Shown in pieces: positions 8,520 through 17,470 of a stretch of 64,000 nucleotides of DNA. The stretch covers positions 806,001 through 870,000 of the forward strand of contig CAVOII010000004.1 of NCBI GenBank assembly GCA_963696025.1, given 5' to 3'. Each line of letters starts with the position of its first letter. Position 1 is the stretch's first letter. The notes beneath the pieces are model-generated. The model had not been told where the DNA came from, did no database searches, and was given only the letters and a program-made list of their open reading frames with translations. This DNA is from JABCYV01 sp963696025 (GTDB taxonomy: Bacteria; Acidobacteriota; Terriglobia; Terriglobales; Acidobacteriaceae). The position numbers were made by a program, and so were the translations under genes.

Positions 8520-8957
8520 CTACTTGGTTTCGGTTACTGGAGTTTTTGCCGCGCCCGCTGAAGCGCCTGCCGCCGCTCCCGAGGCGCTCGTGGCTGGGCT
8601 GCGGGACTCGGACTTGGCGCCATCCCTTTGGATGTCAACCTTGCCCTTGAAATAGGCGCCATCCTCGATGGCCACTCGCTGGGTGATGATGTCACCCACG
8701 GCGATCGCCGACTTCTTCAACTCAGCCCGCTCAGTAGCGTGGATATTGCCTTCCAGCTTGCCCTGCACAATCACACCTTTGGCATTGACGTTGGCGCGCA
8801 CCTGTCCGCTGGCCCCAACGATCAAAGTGTTACCATGCAGTTCGATGGAGCCTTCGACCTGGCCATCGACGTAAAGGTCCTCACTGCCGGACAATTCTCC
8901 CTTGATGACGACCGACTTGCCTATGTGCGCAAACTCCGCCGTCTTCGGCGTATCCAT
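8520..8957 (-). CDS. bactofilin (polymer-forming cytoskeletal protein)
   Basis: A 145-residue bactofilin (DUF583). Residues 10-105 carry the short beta-helix repeats with regularly spaced hydrophobic and Gly residues (V-V-I-K-G-E-L-S-G-S-E-D-L-Y-V-D-G-x-V-E-G). The C-terminal 35 residues are a low-complexity Ala/Ser/Gly tail. Bactofilins self-assemble without nucleotide into membrane-associated filaments that help place wall-modifying enzymes or other proteins. The ATG is preceded by an AGGAGG-like run (CCTAGGAGGCTGAAGCC). Confidence 0.9.
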   Translation of the reverse strand: MDTPKTAEFAHIGKSVVIKGELSGSEDLYVDGQVEGSIELHGNTLIVGASGQVRANVNAKGVIVQGKLEGNIHATERAELKKSAIAVGDIITQRVAIEDGAYFKGKVDIQRDGAKSESRSPATSASGAAAGASAGAAKTPVTETK

Positions 8958-9221
8958 GGCTTCAGCCTCCTAGGGCATAGTTTCCGCGGGGCGCAAGCGG
9001 GAATATTGAGATTGTAAATCATCCGACGACATGCCGAGCGGCTAGAGAAACAAACGAAAATTTCGCGTGCGGCAGCGCTGCTATTGCAGACTATATCTCA
9101 CACGCCGCTCTCGGGCAAACGGCCCATCGGTGATGCCGGGCCCTGTACTAATGGTTCGGATGCTTCCCTACAACGTCAGCGCTCTCATTTACGTCTAAGC
9201 TAAACTAGAGTTTGAATCAGT

Positions 9222-10127
9222 ATGAAACTTTCACTGACACGACTTCGGCTCCTTCCCCGGATGCTCTTGCTGTCAATGACGGTGCTATGTAGTGTCGCCG
9301 TGGCGCAGCAGCAGTGGTCCGCACCTCCAGTTGAACTGGTCCGCCGGGCGGTGCAGAACGAAAGAAAAAACGCCGATTCGGCGAAATATATGTTTCGCGA
9401 TCACAAGGAAACTCCGCAAGGATCGCAGACCAAATTGATGGTCGAGACGCGTGACGCCATGGCCGGAATCGTGGTAGCGACTAACAATCGTCCGCTTACT
9501 CCGGAGCAGCGCCAAGCCGAGTACTACCGGGAAGAACGCTTCATCCAGAATCCCGAAGAGCTCAAGAAAAAACAGGTTCAAGAAAAGGAAACCGCCGAAC
9601 GCATCAACAGAATACTGAAGGCTTTGCCCGACGCTTTTCTCTACGAATTCGACGGGACCGTCCCCAGTGACCCGGGGGTGGGCGAGGCCGGCGATCAGCT
9701 CATGCGCCTGAAATTCCTGCCCAATCCCAAGTACGATCCGCCTTCACACGTGGAGCAGGTGCTCACCGGGATGCAGGGATACATGTTGATCGATCCGCGC
9801 CAGGATCGCATCGCTAAGATCGACGGCACTCTCGCGAAAGAGGTGGGCTTCGGATGGGGTTTCCTGGGCCACCTCGACCGTGGCGGTCATTTCGTGGTTG
9901 AAATGGGAGACGTGGACAGCGGCCACTGGGAAATCACGCGTATGGCACTGACCTTTACCGGAAAAATTCTTTTCGTCAAGAGCCTGAACATCAAATCCAC
10001 CGAAGTCTTCAGCGACTTCCGCCCTGTGCCTTCGGACCTTACCTTTGCGCAAGGACTGGAACTATTGAAGAAACAGGAAGCGGCCCTCGCTGAAAACCGG
10101 CAGCAGAGCAACGAACAGCACCAGTAA
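9222..10127 (+). CDS. exported hypothetical protein (301 aa)
   Basis: The product has a clear signal peptide (L-L-L-S-M-T-V-L-C-S-V-A-V-A, cleavage after about residue 28). The mature region is charged, with a predicted coiled segment near residues 95-135 (Lys/Glu-rich, Q-N-P-E-E-L-K-K-K-Q). The central part contains M-L-I-D-P-R-Q-D-R-I-A-K-I-D-G-T-L and G-F-L-G-H-L-D-R-G-G-H-F. This resembles exported hypothetical proteins of acidobacteria that recall LolA/LolB-type lipoprotein carriers, but I cannot confirm that fold. It converges on the enolase gene with 4 nt between stops. Confidence 0.7.
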   Translation: MKLSLTRLRLLPRMLLLSMTVLCSVAVAQQQWSAPPVELVRRAVQNERKNADSAKYMFRDHKETPQGSQTKLMVETRDAMAGIVVATNNRPLTPEQRQAEYYREERFIQNPEELKKKQVQEKETAERINRILKALPDAFLYEFDGTVPSDPGVGEAGDQLMRLKFLPNPKYDPPSHVEQVLTGMQGYMLIDPRQDRIAKIDGTLAKEVGFGWGFLGHLDRGGHFVVEMGDVDSGHWEITRMALTFTGKILFVKSLNIKSTEVFSDFRPVPSDLTFAQGLELLKKQEAALAENRQQSNEQHQ

Positions 10128-10131
10128 GAGC

Positions 10132-11250
10132 CTATTTCCCGGCCGCGTGTATTGTCTCTTTGCGCACGGTAAGCTTTTCGATCAGGTCCTCGCGCACCTG
10201 GTATCCCGTGCCTGGCTCGTCGCTCATGTCGATTGTGCCCTGCGGCGTCACTTCGACTTCCGGTTCGATGATGTCTTCCTTCCAGTAACGTTTCGACGCC
10301 GAAACATCTCCCGGCAAACGAAAATTCTCCAGCGTGGAAAGCGCGATGTTGTGAGCGCGCCCTACCCCCGATTCCAGCATCCCGCCGCACCAGACAGGAA
10401 TATTGTTAGCCTGGCAGACGTCGTGGACCTTCTTGGCTTCGGTAAAACCACCCACGCGTCCTACCTTAATATTGACGATGCGGCAAGCGCCGGTCTCCAC
10501 CGCGGCCGCAGCATCGCGGGCGTGGCGGATGGATTCATCCAGGCAGATCGCCGTCCGCAGTTCACGTTGCAAGCGGGCGTGATAGTAGATGTCATCATTC
10601 CACAGAGGCTGCTCAATCATCAGCAGATTGAACTGGTCAAACTCAGCTAGATGCCCGATCTCGTCCAATGTATAGGCGGAGTTGGCGTCACAGCTAAGCA
10701 CCATTTCGGACCAGCGAGCGCGTACTCGTTCCAGCACCTTCACATCCCAGCCCGGCTTCACCTTTAACTTGATGCGGCGATAACCGGCCGCCAGTTCAGT
10801 GTGAATTTTGTCCAGCAATTGGTCGATCGAATCCTGAATACCGATGGAAACCCCGCACTGGATCTCGCGCCTGGAACCTCCCAGCAGCTTCCACAAGGGT
10901 AAGTTCTTCTGCTTGGCTTCGGCATCCCATAGGGCATTTTCTACCGCGGCCTTGGCCATACGATGACCGCGCACCCTTGCCATCAGGGACGCCGCATCCC
11001 GTGCCGAGGAGAACTCGCCTCCCAGTAATGCCGGTGCGAGATAAGTCTTGATCGTGGGCCAAGCCGTCTCCATCCATTCGGAACTGTAAAAAGGATCCTC
11101 ACCCGCCACACACTCACCCCATCCGTTGATTCCCTCGCAGTGAGCCGTAACCAGGAGAATGCGGCGGCTGTAGGTGCGGCCAAAGCTCGTCTCGAAGAAC
11201 TGAACGAGCGGCATCTGGATCTCGCGAAGCGTGATGGCTTCAACTTTCAT
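10132..11250 (-). CDS. menC: o-succinylbenzoate synthase / N-acylamino-acid racemase family enolase
   Basis: A 372-residue enolase-superfamily enzyme. The capping domain covers about residues 1-125 and the barrel the rest. Visible catalytic elements are the K-L-K-V-K block at 161-165, metal ligands D188, E213 (in M-I-E-Q-P) and D238 (in C-L-D-E-S), and the second catalytic lysine K262 in N-I-K-V-G-R-V-G-G. The sequence is of the Gram-positive-type OSBS/NSAR group, which makes o-succinylbenzoate for menaquinone and often also racemises N-acylamino acids. No other men genes are in the window, so the physiological role cannot be fixed by context. Confidence 0.8.
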   Translation of the reverse strand: MKVEAITLREIQMPLVQFFETSFGRTYSRRILLVTAHCEGINGWGECVAGEDPFYSSEWMETAWPTIKTYLAPALLGGEFSSARDAASLMARVRGHRMAKAAVENALWDAEAKQKNLPLWKLLGGSRREIQCGVSIGIQDSIDQLLDKIHTELAAGYRRIKLKVKPGWDVKVLERVRARWSEMVLSCDANSAYTLDEIGHLAEFDQFNLLMIEQPLWNDDIYYHARLQRELRTAICLDESIRHARDAAAAVETGACRIVNIKVGRVGGFTEAKKVHDVCQANNIPVWCGGMLESGVGRAHNIALSTLENFRLPGDVSASKRYWKEDIIEPEVEVTPQGTIDMSDEPGTGYQVREDLIEKLTVRKETIHAAGK

Positions 11251-11330
11251 AGATGCTGAGGAGCTGCCTCACCATCGAGAGACGGAGCCACATAGACATT
11301 CAACATCAAACTCGTAAAGCTGTGCGCCGA

Positions 11331-12101
11331 TTACGCTGCCGCATACGCCCGCTTCTCATCCCACCTTCCCAACAGAAACTTACCATTGCCCACCTCGTCT
11401 CGCTGATAGCCCAGCACTGCCAGACCATCAGAAAAGGCTTGCAGAAAATCCTGACGGTTGCAATCCAGGACCTCCTTCGCGCGGTCTTTGGTGGCAGGCG
11501 AAGCTTTCCACTGGTAAATCTGCGCTGGCACCGAGATTGTCTTCAGGGTCTGAAACGGCGTCTTGTCGTCTGTGGCCAGCAGACTCTCCACTCGCTTCGA
11601 CTTCAGCCACCACTCTGCCACCAGGCGATCCGTGGGCAGGCCTCCCTGCAGCGGGGAAGATGTAATCCCGTACTGATTGACGTGATAGCGCCGTGCGATG
11701 GCGCCTAGCCGCTCGATGTTGAGATAGGCGTTCTTGATCTCCAGCGGATCAAAGGTCCACTCGATCAACTCGAAGCCATGCGCCAAGGCTTCATCGCGCT
11801 GGAACAGCTTGAGCCGCCGACCCAGGCCTGCATTGCGGTGCTCCGGCAGAACAGCCAGCATGTGCGAATGAAGATAAATATGTCCCGCCCGAGTACCCGG
11901 GATAGCAAATGCGAAGCCCACCAGTTCCCTATTCTTGAATCCGCCGATCACCTGCCCGCCGATTTTTTCCGCCACCACAAAAATGCGAAGCGGCACCAGT
12001 TCCGCATCGCTGAAATTCCAGACTTGCTTCTGCAGCGCCACGCAGGCCTGCAGTTCGTAGAGGCCCTGGCACTTGCGCAGCAAGATTGAATCGTCCGTCA
12101 C
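11331..12101 (-). CDS. GNAT-family acetyltransferase-like protein
   Basis: A 256-residue protein read from a GTG that overlaps the mazG stop codon by 4 nt (GTGA), so translation is probably coupled. The acetyl-CoA-binding segment is visible in H-S-H-M-L-A-V-L-P-E-H-R-N-A-G-L-G-R-R-L-K. The C-terminal part (E-W-T-F-D-P-L-E-I-K-N-A-Y-L-N-I-x-R-L-G) matches a group of GNAT proteins with conserved W-x-F-D-P-L that is common in acidobacteria but lacks a known substrate. It lies 80 nt before menC on the same strand. Confidence 0.75.
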   Translation of the reverse strand: MTDDSILLRKCQGLYELQACVALQKQVWNFSDAELVPLRIFVVAEKIGGQVIGGFKNRELVGFAFAIPGTRAGHIYLHSHMLAVLPEHRNAGLGRRLKLFQRDEALAHGFELIEWTFDPLEIKNAYLNIERLGAIARRYHVNQYGITSSPLQGGLPTDRLVAEWWLKSKRVESLLATDDKTPFQTLKTISVPAQIYQWKASPATKDRAKEVLDCNRQDFLQAFSDGLAVLGYQRDEVGNGKFLLGRWDEKRAYAAA

Positions 12102-12997
12102 ACGCTCCCTCGTTCCAGCTCTTTCGCCCGTTGCCATAGCGATTCCAGCTCTTCCGCAGTCGCTTCCCGCGGACTCCGGCCAGATGTGTGCAACTGCTCC
12201 TCCATCCACTGAAAGCGTCGCTTAAACTTGCGGTTTGTCTTCCGCAGTGCCGATTCAGGGTCGAGTGATAGATAACGCGCGATGTTCACTAGCACAAAGA
12301 ACAGGTCGCCAACTTCGTCCTCGAGGCGCAGTTGCAGGTCTTCCGGAATCTGCTGCCGTCCAGCGCCAGCCACATCTGACCCCGGCGGACGCGGTCCGGG
12401 CGCGGGAAAATCGCGGAGCTGCTCTCGCAGCTCTTCGGTCTCTTCGTGGAGCTTTTCGAATAATCCGTCCACATTAGGCCAATCGAAACCCACTCGGGCC
12501 GCTCGCGAACTCAGCTTGTGAGCCTCAAGCAGCGCAGGCATGGCCGATGAAACCCCGGCCAACACCGACTCCGGTGAGCTGTCGTCTTTCTTCACCGCAT
12601 CCGTCTCCCTGCGTTTCTTTTTTTCTTCCGCTTTCAACGCCTCCCAATTGTGCAACACCTCCGAGGAAGTCTCCGCCTTTACATCCCCGAAAACATGCGG
12701 ATGGCGGTCCACCAGCTTATTGGAAAGCCGATCCAGCACTTCGTCGATCGAGAACGATCCTTGATCCTTGGCCATCTGGGCGTAGAACAGAACCTGCAAC
12801 AACAGATCACCGAGTTCGGCGGTCAGTTCATCCCAATCACGATTGTCAATGGCTTCGAGAACCTCGTAGGTTTCCTCCAGCGTATACGGCTTGATGGAAT
12901 CGAAGGTCTGCTCGCGGTCCCAGGGACATCCGCCCGGACCGCGCAGCCGAGCCAGGATTGCCACGGCGCGCTCGAAGCGTTCTCCTGTGGTTGGCAT
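12098..12997 (-). CDS. mazG: nucleoside triphosphate pyrophosphohydrolase MazG
   Basis: A 299-residue MazG. The start at 12997 (MPTTGERFERAV) fits family N-termini; an upstream in-frame start adds 28 unrelated residues. The first MazG domain shows L-R-G-P-G-G-C-P-W-D-R-E-Q-T and the Mg-binding E-E-x-x-E (L-E-E-T-Y-E-V-L-E-A) with E-L-G-D-L-L-L-Q-V further on. The second domain repeats E-D-E-V-G-D-L-F-F-V-L-V-N near residue 230. MazG hydrolyses NTPs to NMP and pyrophosphate, clearing abnormal nucleotides and lowering (p)ppGpp effects. It is the first gene of the mazG-GNAT unit. Confidence 0.9.
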   Translation of the reverse strand: MPTTGERFERAVAILARLRGPGGCPWDREQTFDSIKPYTLEETYEVLEAIDNRDWDELTAELGDLLLQVLFYAQMAKDQGSFSIDEVLDRLSNKLVDRHPHVFGDVKAETSSEVLHNWEALKAEEKKKRRETDAVKKDDSSPESVLAGVSSAMPALLEAHKLSSRAARVGFDWPNVDGLFEKLHEETEELREQLRDFPAPGPRPPGSDVAGAGRQQIPEDLQLRLEDEVGDLFFVLVNIARYLSLDPESALRKTNRKFKRRFQWMEEQLHTSGRSPREATAEELESLWQRAKELERGSV

Positions 12998-13313
12998 TGG
13001 GAAGAAACAACTGTAAATGAGGTACGCGTCGACGGGCAATGAAGAGTCTTCTGCGGAAACGGTGAAGACGTACAAACGCAAGGAGCAAACTTCTCCTGTA
13101 TCTTCCGCAGCTATAAAGACTTACAGCGGGGGCTGTAGAGTGGTCGAAGTTGCGTGCGGTTAGCCTATCTGCCGCGCCAACTGGGTCACCGCTACTGAGT
13201 TACCCCGCTAACTATCGTCATCTTCCCTGAAGCCGTTGATTAGCGCACACTTATATTTAGAGTATTCCCGGTCGCGGTTCGCGCTGACCGTGCATCAGAG
13301 TTGTGTCTAAATA
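12998..13313. other. intergenic between mazG and glpD
   Basis: About 316 nt between divergent genes. An in-frame N-terminal extension of mazG would reach 13081, but it is unlike the family. No operator, hairpin or RNA gene is recognised. Promoters for both genes must lie here. Confidence 0.4.
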
Positions 13314-14957
13314 ATGGATCGTCCCGGCACAAACCGGCAATCGCTAGAAGGCGAACACTTTCAGGCGATCGTGATCGGTGGCGGAATCAACGGCGTAGCT
13401 ATCGCCCGTGAGTGCGCCCGTGCCGGTCGGCGCACTCTGCTCCTGGAGCAGCATGATTTCGCGGCGGGCACAACCAGCCGTTCCACGCGAATCATTCACG
13501 GCGGTTTGCGCTATCTCGAACACGCTGAGCTGGGATTGGTCCGCGAGTCCCTGCAGGAGCGTCGGAGCCTGCTGCGGGAGCGTCCGCACCTAGTGCATCC
13601 AGTGCAGTTCCTGCTCGCGCTCGATGACAAAAGCCGCCGGAATGCGCTAAGCATACGCGCCGGGCTCTGGCTGTATCGTCGGATGGGTGGCGCAAATCTG
13701 GGAGTCGATTCAGCCAGGACGGACCAATACAAACTCGAGCGGCTGCTTGATGCGGGCCGGCGCTGGTCTATTTTCAGCTTCGAAGATGCGCAGTGCGAGT
13801 TCCCCGAGCGACTGGTCGCTGAATGGCTGGTGGAAGCCATCGAAGCCGGCGCTGTCGCCCGCAATCACACCCAGGTTTTGGCCGTGGACATTCGTCACGG
13901 ACGCGCAAAAGCGGTGCTGATGCGCGACGAGCTCAGCGGAAAAGAAGAGCGCGTCGAGGCCAATTGGATCATCAATGCCACCGGGCCCTGGGCGGACCGG
14001 ATGTGCCAGCGGTCTCGCATCGACACAAAAGGGCCAATGGTCGGCGGCGTTCGCGGTTCCCACATCGTATTACCTCGATTCCCGGGCGCGCCTGACGCGG
14101 CAGTGTTCACCGAAGCCGTGGATCGGCGGCCGATTTTTGTAATTCCGTGGAACGATCAGGTTCTGGTCGGCACCACCGAAGTTCCAGACCACGGCGATCC
14201 CTCGAAAACCGTGCCCTCACCGGAGGAAGTCGAGTATCTCTTGCGCTCAATGCTGCAGCTGTTCCCTCGAGTCAAGCTGTCTGCGCGCGATATACGATAT
14301 GCCTTCGCTGGCGTCCGACCGCTTCCCTTCTCGCCCAAAACCAGCCCTTCGGCAGTGAGCCGCAAGCACTATCTTCACGACCACACCGGCGACGGCGCCA
14401 CGAACATGATCTCGGTGATCGGTGGCAAGCTGACCACGGCAGCCGCATTGGCGCGAGAGTGCGTGTCCATGATTGGCATTACGCCCCGGCCACAAAAGCA
14501 GCTGGCTATGATCGCGGCGACTAGTTTGGATCCGCACCTGGACCATTGGGTGCTGCAGATTGCCAACGCCGGCGGCATCAGCGAAACCTCGGCCAGCGGC
14601 ATCGTCGAGTGGCATGGAAAACGCTCGGCGGCGATTGCGCGGATGGCCCTCAGCAGCGCCGAGTTGCGGGCGCCGCTATGTCAGCATACCGAGCACATCG
14701 TAGCCGAGGCGGTCGATGCATTCGCCAGCGAATGTGCGGTCACCCTGGCCGACGTGCTCCTGCGGCGAGTGCCGGTGGCCCTTGGCGGCTGCTGGTCGCC
14801 AGCTTGCAGTCGTGCCGCCGCCGCCCGCATCGGCACAGTCATGGATTGGACTGACCACCAAGTCGCGGTGGAGCTGGAAGCATTCGAAACCGAGCGCACT
14901 GCCTTCCTCCGCAAACCCGGACACGCTGAAGTGATGCTCGAAGCCGCCGCCGACTGA
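13314..14957 (+). CDS. glpD: glycerol-3-phosphate dehydrogenase (aerobic, FAD)
   Basis: A 547-residue membrane-associated flavoenzyme that oxidises glycerol-3-phosphate to dihydroxyacetone phosphate and passes electrons to quinone. The FAD motif A-I-V-I-G-G-G-I-N-G-V-A-I-A is near residue 18. The family signatures F-A-A-G-T-T-S-R-S-T-R-I-I-H-G-G-L-R-Y-L-E follow, and I-S-V-I-G-G-K-L-T-T is near residue 365. The C-terminal helical domain from about residue 400 is complete. It faces a glycerophosphodiesterase gene across a short hairpin, and the two enzymes act in succession on glycerophospholipid breakdown products. Confidence 0.92.
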   Translation: MDRPGTNRQSLEGEHFQAIVIGGGINGVAIARECARAGRRTLLLEQHDFAAGTTSRSTRIIHGGLRYLEHAELGLVRESLQERRSLLRERPHLVHPVQFLLALDDKSRRNALSIRAGLWLYRRMGGANLGVDSARTDQYKLERLLDAGRRWSIFSFEDAQCEFPERLVAEWLVEAIEAGAVARNHTQVLAVDIRHGRAKAVLMRDELSGKEERVEANWIINATGPWADRMCQRSRIDTKGPMVGGVRGSHIVLPRFPGAPDAAVFTEAVDRRPIFVIPWNDQVLVGTTEVPDHGDPSKTVPSPEEVEYLLRSMLQLFPRVKLSARDIRYAFAGVRPLPFSPKTSPSAVSRKHYLHDHTGDGATNMISVIGGKLTTAAALARECVSMIGITPRPQKQLAMIAATSLDPHLDHWVLQIANAGGISETSASGIVEWHGKRSAAIARMALSSAELRAPLCQHTEHIVAEAVDAFASECAVTLADVLLRRVPVALGGCWSPACSRAAAARIGTVMDWTDHQVAVELEAFETERTAFLRKPGHAEVMLEAAAD

Positions 14958-15019
14958 GACACAGTGCTTTGAAGTTGACCCGCCCTTCATTCGCCCGAAT
15001 TTAGCCTTGGGTGCCCCAT

Positions 15020-15040
15020 CCTTGCGTTCTTTTTGCAAGG
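15020..15040. terminator. hairpin between convergent glpD and diesterase genes
   Basis: CCTTGC (15020-15025) and GCAAGG (15035-15040) form a 6-bp stem around a T-rich loop. It sits between two convergent stop codons, so a two-way terminator is likely. The flanking GGTGCCCCATCC suggests a copy of a dispersed palindrome family. Confidence 0.45.
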
Positions 15041-15046
15041 GTGCGT

Positions 15047-15715
15047 TCAAGCCTCCGGGTTCTTATGTCCCAATGTATTTACCAACAGCTGAGTGTTGTC
15101 CGAGATAATTCCGTCGACTCCCCACCCGGTCAGGCGGAGCATGGCTTCTTTGTTGTTCACCGTCCACACCAGGATTTTCCTGCCCGCGCCGTGGACTTCG
15201 CGAACCAGCTTCTGATCCACCAGGGACCGATGAGCGATCACATAATCGATGGGCAATTTACGCCAACGCGCCAGTTGGGTTGGTTTGTCACAGATGATGC
15301 CAAGCGAGACTCTCGCACTGCGCGCTTCCAGCTCCATCACCACGTCTGGAATGAAGGAAGAGACAACGTATCCGGGTCCCAGCGGCTGTTCCCGGAGAGC
15401 CGCGAGCGTCTTCGATTCCAGGCCCCTGACTTTGAGTTCAATGTCCAGAAAGGCGCGCTGGCGGTAGCGCTGCACGATCTCCTCAAGCTGCGGGAGATGA
15501 CTCAGTTGATCGCTTGTTGCGCGAGAGACTGTGATTCCACCGACTCTGGGGTCGTGACAGACTAAGGCCCGTCCGCTGGGAGCGAGACGGACGTCAAACT
15601 CAAAACCGTCACAACCGTGTTCGAGAGCAAGATCGAATGAGGCGCAAGTGTTCTCCGAAACTGCCCGAGACACCCGTGCGCCGCGATGGCCGAGCAGCAG
15701 GGGAACGTGGCACAT
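15047..15715 (-). CDS. glycerophosphodiester phosphodiesterase
   Basis: A 222-residue GDPD-family TIM barrel. The N-terminal catalytic H-R-G is at residues 10-12 (L-L-G-H-R-G-A), followed by E-N-T near residue 22, the metal-binding E-F-D-V-R-L, and the second catalytic His in V-C-H-D-P. The C-terminus keeps W-T-V-N-N and G-V-D-G-I-I-S-D-N. There is no signal peptide, so the enzyme is cytoplasmic (UgpQ-like). It releases sn-glycerol-3-phosphate from deacylated phospholipids, which GlpD, encoded opposite, can oxidise. Confidence 0.9.
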   Translation of the reverse strand: MCHVPLLLGHRGARVSRAVSENTCASFDLALEHGCDGFEFDVRLAPSGRALVCHDPRVGGITVSRATSDQLSHLPQLEEIVQRYRQRAFLDIELKVRGLESKTLAALREQPLGPGYVVSSFIPDVVMELEARSARVSLGIICDKPTQLARWRKLPIDYVIAHRSLVDQKLVREVHGAGRKILVWTVNNKEAMLRLTGWGVDGIISDNTQLLVNTLGHKNPEA

Positions 15716-15780
15716 TAGGTGACAATTGTACGCGCACAGAACCGGAGAAATGTGAAACGCGTGTGACTGACGGTGGAAAA

Positions 15781-16089
15781 CTAATCCAAATCGAAGTCGC
15801 GGATGGGTTTGCCAGTGTCCGGAGATTCTTTCGCTTTCTTTACAGCCTCTTGAAATTTCTTCTCCAACAAGTCCGACGCGTGTTTCTGAGCTTCCACCGA
15901 CTGGCGGAAGATGGAATCCCGACGGCTGTCCTGCTCCTTCATGGCACGGGCGGCTTCCTCCATGTCAGCGAACATCCTGGGACGAACTGCGGCGGTGTGT
16001 GCAATCACCGCCTTTTCTGATGGGTCGACCTTCAGGACCGCGTTGCAACACGGGCAGGTCACCTCGAATGCCGGAGCACCCTTGGCCAT
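15781..16089 (-). CDS. small zinc-ribbon-like hypothetical protein
   Basis: About 102 residues from the ATG at 16089; the frame could extend upstream to a TTG. The N-terminus contains C-P-C-C-N-A-V-L-K-V, a single Cys-x-Cys-Cys knuckle resembling half of a zinc ribbon. The rest is strongly charged and predicted helical (M-E-E-A-A-R-A-M-K-E-Q, L-L-E-K-K-F-Q-E-A-V-K-K-A-K-E), consistent with a coiled coil. It lies 26 nt after the small membrane protein gene on the same strand. Function is unknown. Confidence 0.65.
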   Translation of the reverse strand: MAKGAPAFEVTCPCCNAVLKVDPSEKAVIAHTAAVRPRMFADMEEAARAMKEQDSRRDSIFRQSVEAQKHASDLLEKKFQEAVKKAKESPDTGKPIRDFDLD

Positions 16090-16115
16090 GAGTGAATCAT
16101 ACCCCAAACCCTATG

Positions 16116-16445
16116 TCAGTGGGGATGAAGCTTGATAGGAAGGACTTTGAAGAGGTAAAGCATTTCCCATCCCAGGAGGAAGACGGAGACTATCACCACC
16201 ATGATGGCGAGGGTCTCGCCAAAACTCAGGCGGGAGCGGCCCGGCTCAAAACGCCTCGTGACCAAAGCTAGAATATTGAGTGTGGCAAAACCAAAAACCA
16301 GTGCCCAAAGGATGTTGTAGATATCGCCCTTCTTGTCCGAGAATTGAAAGACGAAAGCCAGCAAAGGCGCGGCGTGTAAAACCGGTCGCGCCCACCATAC
16401 AAGTTCGGGGACAAACGTGCCGGTCACAGTCAGGGACGGGAGCAT
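16116..16445 (-). CDS. small membrane protein (109 aa)
   Basis: Three hydrophobic segments are visible: about residues 22-34 (weaker), 45-63 (W-A-L-V-F-G-F-A-T-L-N-I-L-A-L-V) and 77-102 (L-A-I-M-V-V-I-V-S-V-F-L-L-G-W-E-M-L-Y-L-F). A basic loop R-R-F-E-P-G-R-S-R lies between the last two. It is probably co-transcribed with the downstream zinc-ribbon-like gene. No family is recognised. Confidence 0.6.
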   Translation of the reverse strand: MLPSLTVTGTFVPELVWWARPVLHAAPLLAFVFQFSDKKGDIYNILWALVFGFATLNILALVTRRFEPGRSRLSFGETLAIMVVIVSVFLLGWEMLYLFKVLPIKLHPH

Positions 16446-16664
16446 GAGCGGCGGATTTCGAAATTTGAAAGAAACGTCATAAGCACCTGCAAAAGCTTAC
16501 GATATTACCTTTTTTTTCGCCACAAGGTCAGTTGCAGGATGGCACGGGTGCGGAGCTGGTGATGGGCCGGAGTCGGCAAGCGAGTTGAACGCTCGTGCTT
16601 GGCCAGCCGCCTAGCCGCGAAAGCGAGAGAGGCAGTCGAAAGGTTGCTGCGACCCAGGTTGGCC

Positions 16665-17336
16665 TCAGACGGATTTCACTATCCGAGCGATAACACCAGT
16701 TCCCACCAGATCCACTAAAGTGTGGGCGAGGATGTTCGCCACCAAGTCTCTCCGCCAAAGATAGAATCCTGTGAGAATGCCGCCCAATACCAGCGGCTGC
16801 ATGAGGTCAACCCAGGCTCTCGCGTAGTGACCAGCGGCAAATACAAAAAGCGGGAGCGCAGCGGAGGCAAAGCGGCCTGCTCCCACCGCTAGCAGGCGCT
16901 CGATTGCATAGCCTCGATAAAATAACTCCTCTACAATGCCCGCTCGGAGGGTGATCAGAACAAATACCCACAGAGGTAAGCGGTCGAGGGAAGACGTTGT
17001 TCCGCCACTATCCTTAGTCACGATTCCGAGAAGCTCAGCAGCGCCTCCGCAAAGAAGCATGATGACCAAACCCCACAGGACTGAGGTCCACCAGACAGAC
17101 GTTCCCAGACCGATTGTCCCGAGTGGAAGTTTCTCCCCGCGTTTTACGAGCACCAGCAGGGCGCCAGCGCAGGCAAAAATTAGCATCTCTCGGACGATCA
17201 CGAGGGCAGTACTAGGATCGTGGCTGACTGTTCGAATCGCCTGCCGGATGAGGAAAAGACCAAACAGAGCGATAAAAAGGCCTATCCAGGTCGTACGTCC
17301 CGGCCGTTTGGCTTGACGAACGGTGTCGTTGGGCAT
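16665..17336 (-). CDS. CPBP-family intramembrane metalloprotease (CAAX protease/bacteriocin-processing type)
   Basis: A 223-residue integral membrane protein with about six to seven hydrophobic segments. The diagnostic motifs are E136-E137-L-F-Y-R141 (EExxxR), a conserved H170 in F-A-A-G-H, and N201-x-x-x-H205 followed by D209. These residues build the metal site of Abi/CAAX proteases. Known members process prenylated proteins or give immunity to bacteriocins; no substrate is suggested by the neighbours. The gene is divergent from the HAD phosphatase. Confidence 0.85.
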   Translation of the reverse strand: MPNDTVRQAKRPGRTTWIGLFIALFGLFLIRQAIRTVSHDPSTALVIVREMLIFACAGALLVLVKRGEKLPLGTIGLGTSVWWTSVLWGLVIMLLCGGAAELLGIVTKDSGGTTSSLDRLPLWVFVLITLRAGIVEELFYRGYAIERLLAVGAGRFASAALPLFVFAAGHYARAWVDLMQPLVLGGILTGFYLWRRDLVANILAHTLVDLVGTGVIARIVKSV

Positions 17337-17470
17337 GGCTCACAGTACGAGCCCAAATGGCTGGATGTTCCCCTCGATTTCCATAGGTTTTTTCACAATT
17401 TCGCGATAACTGATCCCATTCTCCAATTGAACCAGTTCTTGATACCGCCATCCACGGCTACAATTTGCGC

